Part shown: positions 7,535-12,453 of the stretch, one piece after another
How positions within the stretch are numbered: position 1 is the first letter of the stretch
Layout of the letters: every line of letters starts with the position of its first letter
DNA from: Lachnospiraceae bacterium UBA3785
Lineage (GTDB): Bacteria; Bacillota; Clostridia; Lachnospirales; Lachnospiraceae
NCBI GenBank assembly: GCA_002369495.1
Contig: DFFD01000027.1
Coordinates: forward strand, 1-17,620
Length of the DNA stretch: 17,620 bases
Direction: 5' to 3'
The notes under the pieces: model-generated
Seen by the model: the letters and a program-made list of their open reading frames with translations, nothing else
Told to the model about the DNA's origin: nothing
The model's database searches: none
Translations under genes and position numbers: made by a program

Positions 7535-8464
7535 TTATAAATGATTCTCCCTCTGTCTGTTCTTCCACTGCGTAAGGAGCTTCAATATGACATCCTCCAT
7601 CTGCTTCGGTGTGTAGGACTTCGGGAAATATTTCCGCAGGGTATCATGGGAAATGACCACCCTGCTCATGTCGTCTTTCTTCTCCTCGTTCATCACATCG
7701 CACATCGCCTCCAGCGTGCAGATGCGTGCCTGCGAGAGCTTCTTGATCCGCTGGGCCTGCGAAAGTGAAGGCGCTGCCTGCGCCGCGTCCATCGCTTCGA
7801 GGAAGTCCTTCTGTTCCTCCGGCTTTAGGTACGAGAGCTCGACCGCCGGGTTGAAGGCGATCTGCTTGTTGTCCACCATATCCAGAATCTCGGGTTTAAG
7901 TTCCGTGAGGCGGATGTATCGCTGAATCTGATTTCTGCTTTCCCCTGCTTCTCTGGCAATAAGCTCATCTGCCCTCAACTTCGTCCCAATTTGGGACGAA
8001 GTTAAATCTCTTCTTGCCCCCTGATGTTTTATCGCCTCCATCTTCATCCGATACGCCCACGCCTTCTCACTCGGCAGGATCGTCTCCCTCTGCAGGTTCG
8101 AGTCCACCATGAAGATGATCGCCTCATCATCGTCCATCTCCCTGACGATGGCCGGCAGTTCCTGAAGGCCTGCCAGTTCCGATGCCCGCATACGCCGGTG
8201 GCCGGAGATCATCTCATAGCCCCCGTCCGGGTCCGGCCGCACGATGGCCGGTGTGAGCACCCCATACTCCTTCACGCTGTCGACTGTCTTCTGCATCTCC
8301 TCGTCATCCACCACCCGAAACGGATGCCCTTCAAAGGGATGGATCTCCGAGAGCGGGATCATCTGCACTTTCTCCCTCGCCTCGTCCGCCCTGGTTTCCT
8401 CCGTGGAAAAAATATCATCGAAACTCTTCAAGCTTACGTTTGCGCCTTTGTTCGGCAATCTCAT
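7535..8464 (-). CDS. parB: ParB/Spo0J-family partition protein
   Basis: A 309-residue partition protein (ATG start). The ParB N-terminal nuclease-like/CTPase domain runs from about residue 32 to 145, with IPLSEIHPFEGHPFRV, the GHRR box (88-91) and SNLQRE (122-127). A helix-turn-helix follows near 166-186 (ADELIAREAGESRNQIQRYI), then a helical C-terminal region. It partners the upstream ParA to segregate the element, or loads onto a parS site. The ATG at 8464 lies inside parA, giving a 50-nt overlap. AAAGGAGG sits only 3 nt before this ATG, so the in-frame TTG two codons later, at a 9-nt spacing, is an equally good start. Residues 155-163 are encoded by a 27-bp palindrome, listed separately. 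Confidence 0.93.
   Translation of the reverse strand: MRLPNKGANVSLKSFDDIFSTEETRADEAREKVQMIPLSEIHPFEGHPFRVVDDEEMQKTVDSVKEYGVLTPAIVRPDPDGGYEMISGHRRMRASELAGLQELPAIVREMDDDEAIIFMVDSNLQRETILPSEKAWAYRMKMEAIKHQGARRDLTSSQIGTKLRADELIAREAGESRNQIQRYIRLTELKPEILDMVDNKQIAFNPAVELSYLKPEEQKDFLEAMDAAQAAPSLSQAQRIKKLSQARICTLEAMCDVMNEEKKDDMSRVVISHDTLRKYFPKSYTPKQMEDVILKLLTQWKNRQRENHL
7977..8003. repeat. 27-bp palindrome inside parB
   Basis: Arms AACTTCGTCCCAA (7977-7989) and TTGGGACGAAGTT (7991-8003) are perfectly complementary around a single central base. On the coding strand it specifies TSSQIGTK, in the stretch between the ParB N-terminal domain and its helix-turn-helix. A 13-bp perfect inverted repeat in coding DNA is unlikely by chance. 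It could be a ParB binding site or a site that folds in DNA or RNA. The role is inferred. Confidence 0.85.
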
Positions 8465-9239
8465 TCACCTCCTTTGCCAGGTCCCGGTAAGCCTCCGCGA
8501 CCTTCCCCTTCGGGTCGCATGAAAAGATGCTCCTCCCCTCCTTGCTGGTCTCCGCCGCCCTGACCGACCGGGGGATTTCCGTCTTGAAGACTTTGATCTT
8601 CGATCCGTAGGTCTCACGGATAAGGCTGCTGATCTCCTTCGCGTCATTCGTCCGGGCGTCCACCATTGTAAGGAGGATCCCGTCGATCTTAAGACGTGGG
8701 TTGAGCTGCCGCTTCACCTTGTGTACGGTCCCGAGGAGGAGCTCCAGACCTTTCGCGGAAAGATACTGGGCCTGCACCGGGACAAGCAGGCTGTCCGCCG
8801 CGGCCAGGGCATTTACCGTAAGCATTCCCAGACTGGGTGAGCAGTCGATAAGGATGTGGTCGTAATCCTTCCTCCTGCTGTCGATATACCCCTTGAGAAC
8901 CGTCTCACGGCTGATCGCGTTCACCAGGCTGCTCTCAAGCCCTGAAAGCGTGATGCTGGCCGGAAGGAGGTCCACGCCTTCCTCATGCCGGAGGATCCCT
9001 TCATTTTCCCCGATCGTCTCATCGTCCATGACCTTCCGCATGATCTCCGTCACGGTAATCGGGAGCTCATCCGGCTGCGGATAGCCCAGGCTGATCGTGA
9101 GGGACCCCTGCGGGTCAAGGTCGATGAGCAGGACCCTTTTTCCTTCCGCCGCGAGCGCGATCCCCAGGTTCTCGCAGGTCGTTGTCTTGCCCGTACCGCC
9201 CTTCTGGTTGACACAGGCGGTCACTGTCGCTCTTGCCAT
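8415..9239 (-). CDS. parA: ParA/Soj-family partition ATPase
   Basis: A 274-residue deviant-Walker ATPase that works with ParB to partition or position the element. Seen: MARATVTACVNQ, then the deviant Walker A KGGTGKTT (13-20). Next come LLIDLDPQGSLTISLGY (Walker A'), the Walker B-like DHILIDCSPSLGMLTVNA, and PVQAQYLSAKGLELLL. The C-terminus is basic (EIAEQRRKRKLEEFR). It has no N-terminal helix-turn-helix, as in Soj-type or small ParA proteins. It begins 3 bp after the stop of the DnaC-like gene, and its last 50 nt overlap parB, implying tight translational coupling. Length and motifs are complete. Confidence 0.96.
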   Translation of the reverse strand: MARATVTACVNQKGGTGKTTTCENLGIALAAEGKRVLLIDLDPQGSLTISLGYPQPDELPITVTEIMRKVMDDETIGENEGILRHEEGVDLLPASITLSGLESSLVNAISRETVLKGYIDSRRKDYDHILIDCSPSLGMLTVNALAAADSLLVPVQAQYLSAKGLELLLGTVHKVKRQLNPRLKIDGILLTMVDARTNDAKEISSLIRETYGSKIKVFKTEIPRSVRAAETSKEGRSIFSCDPKGKVAEAYRDLAKEVNEIAEQRRKRKLEEFR

Positions 9240-9242
9240 CTC

Positions 9243-10088
9243 TTACTCCTTTCTGAGAAGCTCTCTCATGAGCTCCTGTTTCCCGTCCGCCTTCGCCCGC
9301 CGCCGGTCCGGACCGTTCACGTTCACGGGAACGCACAACTCGAGGATCCGGCTCGTGATCCGGGCATCCGCAAGGAACCTCGGCTCCCGGATCTCCCCGA
9401 TCGTGAGGTTGGTCGTCACGATGATGGGCAGTCCGCTCTTGTACCGCTCGTCCACCACGGCGTAGACCTGCTCCTTCGCGTATTCCGTCGACCGCTCGAT
9501 CCCCAGGTCGTCGATGATGAGGAGCGGGTAATTCGAAAATGACCGGATATACCGGTACCTCTCCTCCGTGTACATGTTTCCCATCTGGTTCAGGATCTTC
9601 GAGAAGTTGGTCATGAGGACCGGCGTTCCTCCGGCGATGAGTTCGTTCGCGATGCAGGCAGCCGCGTAGGACTTCCCTGTCCCGACAGGCCCCCAGAAGA
9701 GGAGCCCGACGTTCCGCCTCCTCATCTCCGGCCACTGCCTGACATAGCTCCTCGCCGCTTTTACCGCGGCCGTGTCTTCCGCGCTTTCAAAGGTCCACTG
9801 CCGTATCCCCCTGTCCTGGATCCCTTCGGCGCGGAGACGCTCGATGCGGATCGCCTCCTGCTCGGCTTCCTCCTTCAGCCGTTCTTCCTCTCGCCTTCTT
9901 GCCCCGCAGGCGCAGAGACAAGGGACCTTGCACTCCTTCCCGGCAAATGAAAACCGGTACTCGACCGCTCCTCCGCACAAAGGGCAGTGAAGGAGCCCGT
10001 CCTCCCCGGGGACAGCTCCCTCCGGGATCATCCCGGCTGCCGCCCTGGCGGTCTCTTCAAGGAATGTCATCCCTGTATCCTTACTCAT
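9243..10088 (-). CDS. DnaC-like helicase loader ATPase with N-terminal zinc motif
   Basis: A 281-residue AAA+ protein of the DnaC/DnaI/IstB-like type, expected to load the replicative helicase at the element's origin. An N-terminal cysteine cluster (CPLCG at 35-39, then C53, C57, C59, C61) looks like a zinc site. A charged helix follows (64-90). The AAA+ domain carries Walker A GPVGTGKS (133-140), Walker B PLLIIDDLGIE (188-197), and a sensor-1 region IIVTTNLTIGEI. It overlaps the rep stop by ATGA and precedes parA by 3 bp. That context favours helicase loading over the IS21 helper IstB, and no transposase is adjacent. Confidence 0.93.
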   Translation of the reverse strand: MSKDTGMTFLEETARAAAGMIPEGAVPGEDGLLHCPLCGGAVEYRFSFAGKECKVPCLCACGARRREEERLKEEAEQEAIRIERLRAEGIQDRGIRQWTFESAEDTAAVKAARSYVRQWPEMRRRNVGLLFWGPVGTGKSYAAACIANELIAGGTPVLMTNFSKILNQMGNMYTEERYRYIRSFSNYPLLIIDDLGIERSTEYAKEQVYAVVDERYKSGLPIIVTTNLTIGEIREPRFLADARITSRILELCVPVNVNGPDRRRAKADGKQELMRELLRKE

Positions 10089-11011
10089 AAACTCTCCCCC
10101 TCTCTGAACCGATAGCGGTCCGGGCTGTAGGGCATGTCCTTCGGGTCGGCCCTCGCAAGACGTCCCCGGTCATCGTCGGCCCATTTGCGGATCGTAGCCA
10201 GGTGGTTCCGGTAGGTCTTCCCTGTCGAGGCCATGTAGAGGGACAGCCGTGCGATCCGCTCTTCATGATCCCCGGGGAACTCCGCCCTGAGCTGCCTGAG
10301 CTCCTCTTCAGAGAGGAAGACGTTCCTGTAAGGTCCGAGGCCTCCGGCCAGGCTCCTCTCTCTCTTAGTATTTGATAGATTAGTATTTGATCTATTAGTT
10401 ATTAATTGCTGCGGGTTTTCCGTATACGGTCTTCCCGCATACGGTTTATCCATATACGGATTATCCGTAACAGGTTTTCCCGTGACAGGTTTTTCCGTAT
10501 ACGGGTTTTCCGTGACAGGTTTTCCCGCAAGCGGTTCAGACGCATCTGTCTTTCCCGAAAACGAACCATCCTCAGCAGTTCCTTCTTTCTCCGTCCTGCC
10601 TGTATGAGATTCATCCATGCTCACCTCTTCCGGCCGAGCTTTCTCCGCTGCCTCCCCATCTCCTTGAAGTCCAGTATCTGAAGCATCCGGCTCCCGTGGA
10701 TCCCTTCCCTTGCCGCCCTGCGGCCGCTCATAGATCACGTACTCCACCCCGGCCAGCTTCCCCTCCTTCGTCCGGAGCCGCCGGCGGATGAGGTAGCCGT
10801 TCCTCTCGAGCTCGCCGAGCGCGGCCTGAACGGCATCCCGTCCCTCAAGGCAGATCTTCGAGATCCCCTCGACACTGTAGTGCCACTCATCCGGGAGGCT
10901 CAGGACCAGGGACAGCAGTCCCTTCGCCTTCAGCGTCAGCCGCCTGTCCTTCAGGTGATAATTGCTCATCGTCGTATAATTCGTGTTCTTCTCGGTCCGG
11001 ATCACCGCCAT
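10085..11011 (-). CDS. Replication initiator, winged-helix RepA_N/DnaD-like
   Basis: A 308-residue initiator candidate. I choose the ATG at 11011 because GGAAAGGAGG lies about 7 nt upstream and the protein then starts MAVIRTEKNTNYTTMSNYHL, as in Firmicutes phage/plasmid initiators. The frame stays open to 11146, but the upstream part is arginine-rich noise. Residues 10-97 form a winged helix (LTLKAKGLLSLVLSLPDEWH, ALGELERNGYLIRR). About 98-235 is a variable linker containing pentapeptide repeats such as PYTEK and PVTGK, then an Asn/Ser/Thr stretch. The C-terminal 70 residues (FLSEEELRQLRAEFPGDHEE, YRNHLATIRKWADDD) match the tail seen in such proteins. The linker DNA is a 15-bp repeat array, a likely origin. 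Translation may be controlled by the leader hairpins. Confidence 0.85.
   Translation of the reverse strand: MAVIRTEKNTNYTTMSNYHLKDRRLTLKAKGLLSLVLSLPDEWHYSVEGISKICLEGRDAVQAALGELERNGYLIRRRLRTKEGKLAGVEYVIYERPQGGKGRDPREPDASDTGLQGDGEAAEKARPEEVSMDESHTGRTEKEGTAEDGSFSGKTDASEPLAGKPVTENPYTEKPVTGKPVTDNPYMDKPYAGRPYTENPQQLITNRSNTNLSNTKRERSLAGGLGPYRNVFLSEEELRQLRAEFPGDHEERIARLSLYMASTGKTYRNHLATIRKWADDDRGRLARADPKDMPYSPDRYRFREGESL
10365..10530. repeat. 15-bp-period tandem repeats inside rep, candidate iteron origin
   Basis: Eight consecutive 15-bp units fill 10411-10530, with a consensus near ACGGTTTTCCCGTAT (for example GCGGGTTTTCCGTAT, ACGGTTTATCCATAT, CAGGTTTTCCCGTGA). One base later three AT-rich 15-bp units occupy 10365-10409. 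Two share TTAGTATTTGAT exactly (10365-10376 and 10380-10391) and the third is degenerate. The reading frame is kept, giving five-residue peptide repeats. RepA_N-type plasmids are known to carry their origin inside the rep gene, so I infer oriV here: binding iterons next to an AT-rich melting region. Confidence 0.65.
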
Positions 11012-11184
11012 GCCCTGCCTCCTTTCCGGAAAAGGGAGAGGCAGGGGATCCCCGCCTCTTCTCCTGTTCCCGTATTTACATTCTGCTGCTCTTCGATACG
11101 AGTCCCGACGTCGGGACTCGTATTGCCAAAAGTTGCGACGTCGCAACTTTTTCCGTTTTTGATTTTTGAGCCAGGACCCCTCAC
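11002..11184 (-). CDS. 60-codon ORF bridging DUF5688 and rep, possible leader peptide
   Basis: The GTG start overlaps the DUF5688 stop (GTGA). The frame runs open for 60 codons and stops 10 nt inside rep (TGA at 11002-11004). The frame encodes VRGPGSKIKNG, then KSCDVATFGNTSPDVGTR from the two palindromes, and ends FRKGGRAWR. It is not recognised as a domain, and there is no good Shine-Dalgarno, so translation would depend on re-initiation after DUF5688. Its course through the rep ribosome binding site would let translating ribosomes open the hairpin there. Plasmid rep genes controlled by translated leaders are a known precedent (IncFII tap, ColIb repY). It may equally be a chance open frame. 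Confidence 0.45.
   Translation of the reverse strand: MRGPGSKIKNGKSCDVATFGNTSPDVGTRIEEQQNVNTGTGEEAGIPCLSLFRKGGRAWR
11013..11058 (-). promoter_or_regulatory. Three-segment RNA switch candidate at the rep ribosome binding site
   Basis: On the minus strand the leader contains segment 1 GAGGCGGGG (11050-11058), segment 2 CCCCTGCCTC (11038-11047), and segment 3 GAGGCAGGG (11013-11021). Segment 3 includes the GAGG end of the rep Shine-Dalgarno and lies directly before the ATG. Segment 2 can pair with segment 1, with one bulged T, or with segment 3 in a perfect 9-bp stem. The 2:3 stem buries the Shine-Dalgarno and 1:2 frees it. The pairing is read directly from sequence. The switching role is inferred. 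Confidence 0.55.
11096..11123. repeat. 28-bp perfect palindrome upstream of rep
   Basis: The half-site ATACGAGTCCCGAC (11096-11109) is followed by its exact complement GTCGGGACTCGTAT (11110-11123), with no spacer. The centre is GACGTC. It lies in the DUF5688-rep gap, five bases from a second palindrome. Possible roles are an operator, partition site, or cruciform near an origin. Nothing in the sequence decides between them. Confidence 0.9.
11128..11151. repeat. 24-bp perfect palindrome upstream of rep
   Basis: The half-site AAAAGTTGCGAC (11128-11139) is followed by its complement GTCGCAACTTTT (11140-11151). It shares the CGACGTCG centre with the adjacent 28-bp palindrome but has different arms. 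As RNA on the minus strand it would be a hairpin preceded by an A-rich run and ending in TTTT, so a weak terminator-like activity is also possible. Confidence 0.9.
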
Positions 11185-12275
11185 AGGCTCACTTCCGCAC
11201 GCCTCTCGCGGATACCCGGGGCAGCCTGGCGGTGCTCGCCGGCAGCCGTCTTTTTCTCCTCGAGCCCTTCGAGCACGCTCTTCCTGCCGCCCTTCTCCGC
11301 CGCGCGTTCGCGGGCTTCCTGCCAGGCGATGGCATTCTCGAGCCTGTGCTCCGCCGCGTCATAGTGCTGCACCTTGTCGGAGAGCAGGTCCTCATTCGAG
11401 ACCTCCTCCTCATTGACGGCACGGCACATCTGGGTGAGCATGCGGGCGTCCGAGCCATCCTCCCGCATGATGAGAAGTTCCTGGATGGAGGACGGGATCA
11501 CGAAATAGTTCCCGCCGATCTGCTCGCCGATCTTCGCCAGCACGTCCTCCTGGGCCATGATCGAGCAGCCAAGCTCCCGGTCACGGTAAGTCAGGACATA
11601 AAAGGGGAACATCGGGGACGGCGGCGGGAGCGGCCCGTCCACATTGAGGAGGTTGACCGCCGTGTTCTCCCTTTCGAACAGGCCGTTCATGATCTCCGCC
11701 AAGCCGAAGAGCCCGGGCTCCCTGGCCTTGTCTGCCGCCAGCGCATCGCGGTAGAGATCCTCCTCGGTGACGCCCCACTTCTTAAGGAGCGGCTTCGTCA
11801 CTCGGACGATCGCATGGGTGTCGCTGTTCCCGGACATGCTGCCGAGGTCCACCTGGTAGGTCAGCGCGAACTCCCCGCAGGGACGGGAGACCAGCTCCCC
11901 GAGCATCTTCCTGTTGAGATCCGGATCGACGAGGCGGCCGTGGATCGAGCCCCTGAGGTCCTCATAATCCCCGAGGAGCTTCTCCTTGAGCCCCCTCGCC
12001 GGGTCTTCCCCGACCGCGTGCTCGATGCGGATGTCAGCCACCTGCCCGACGATCCCGTCGAGGTCAGCGCCTTTCCGGTAATCCTCATACATCTCGTCGA
12101 TATAGATGTTGGGGGCGATCGACTCCCCGTCCTTCATGAGCGAGATACCGGTCCTGACCTCATCGTTCATCTTGGTGACCTCCCTGACCTGGATCTCCGC
12201 ATTGGCAAATGACGGCGGCAGGTACTCCTTGATATGCTCCCCGATATACTCCGCAAACTCTCTCTTATCCAGCAT
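11181..12275 (-). CDS. DUF5688 family protein
   Basis: A 364-residue cytoplasmic protein matching what I know of DUF5688, a family of unknown function common on Clostridia conjugative elements. Seen: MLDKREFAEYIGEHIKEYLP, GISLMKDGESIAPNIYIDEM, the LTYQVDLGSMSGNSDTHAIV stretch, AGKEFAL-like spacing around GEFALTYQV, and IGGNYFVIPSSIQELLIM. A charged Arg/Glu/Ala-rich C-terminal tail follows from about residue 310. No signal peptide, membrane helix or catalytic motif is evident. The ATG directly follows the stop of a 40-aa ORF (TAAATG), with GGAAAGGAGG and a stable hairpin upstream. Its stop overlaps the leader ORF of rep, so it belongs to the replication operon. Confidence 0.85.
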   Translation of the reverse strand: MLDKREFAEYIGEHIKEYLPPSFANAEIQVREVTKMNDEVRTGISLMKDGESIAPNIYIDEMYEDYRKGADLDGIVGQVADIRIEHAVGEDPARGLKEKLLGDYEDLRGSIHGRLVDPDLNRKMLGELVSRPCGEFALTYQVDLGSMSGNSDTHAIVRVTKPLLKKWGVTEEDLYRDALAADKAREPGLFGLAEIMNGLFERENTAVNLLNVDGPLPPPSPMFPFYVLTYRDRELGCSIMAQEDVLAKIGEQIGGNYFVIPSSIQELLIMREDGSDARMLTQMCRAVNEEEVSNEDLLSDKVQHYDAAEHRLENAIAWQEARERAAEKGGRKSVLEGLEEKKTAAGEHRQAAPGIRERRAEVSL

Positions 12276-12398
12276 TTATGCCCTCCTTTCCGCAGGGGCC
12301 TTCCCCTGCTGTGCGATTGCTGCCATCTTCCCGGCATAGGCTTCGAGACGTCTTTTCATTTTCTCCGCCCTCTCCTTTTTCTCTGTTTCCTGTTTCAT
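12276..12398 (-). CDS. 40-aa highly charged small protein
   Basis: The start ATG at 12398 follows AAAGGAGC at about 6 nt. The 40 residues begin MKQETEKKERAEKMKRRLEA and end GKAPAERRA, giving a very basic/acidic helix with no membrane segment. Its TAA stop is followed at once by the ATG of the DUF5688 gene, so the two are coupled. No family is recognised. The ribosome site and stop-start junction support real translation. It may be a small helical accessory protein or serve mainly to couple translation. Confidence 0.65.
   Translation of the reverse strand: MKQETEKKERAEKMKRRLEAYAGKMAAIAQQGKAPAERRA
12292..12309 (-). promoter_or_regulatory. Hairpin just before the DUF5688 ribosome binding site
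   Basis: GCAGGGG (12292-12298) and CCCCTGC (12303-12309) form a perfect 7-bp stem with a four-base loop inside the 40-aa gene. On the minus strand the stem ends directly before GGAAAGGAGG of the DUF5688 gene. It leaves the Shine-Dalgarno single-stranded, so it may keep that site accessible or stabilise the message. It is seen in sequence; its role is inferred. Confidence 0.5.
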
Positions 12399-12419
12399 CT
12401 GTGCTCCTTTCCGGAAAAT

Positions 12420-12440
12420 GAGGAGCCCAAAGGGCCCCTC
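12420..12440 (-). terminator. Terminator-like hairpin after the surface protein gene
   Basis: On the minus strand GAGGGGCCC and GGGCTCCTC form a 9-bp stem with one G-U pair and a TTT loop, followed by ATTTTCC. It begins 13 bases after the surface gene stop and ends just before the ribosome site of the 40-aa gene. The T run is short, so read-through into the replication operon is likely. The gap 12399-12453 has no obvious promoter. Confidence 0.55.
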
Positions 12441-12453
12441 ACCTTCTCCATGC

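Noticed and set aside
9243..10088. IstB helper of an IS21 transposon
   Set aside because: The AAA+ domain is similar, but there is no istA transposase or terminal repeat, and the gene is coupled to rep and parA.
11166..12212. 348-codon plus-strand frame
   Set aside because: It mirrors the DUF5688 gene on the other strand and contains no recognisable motif or ribosome site.
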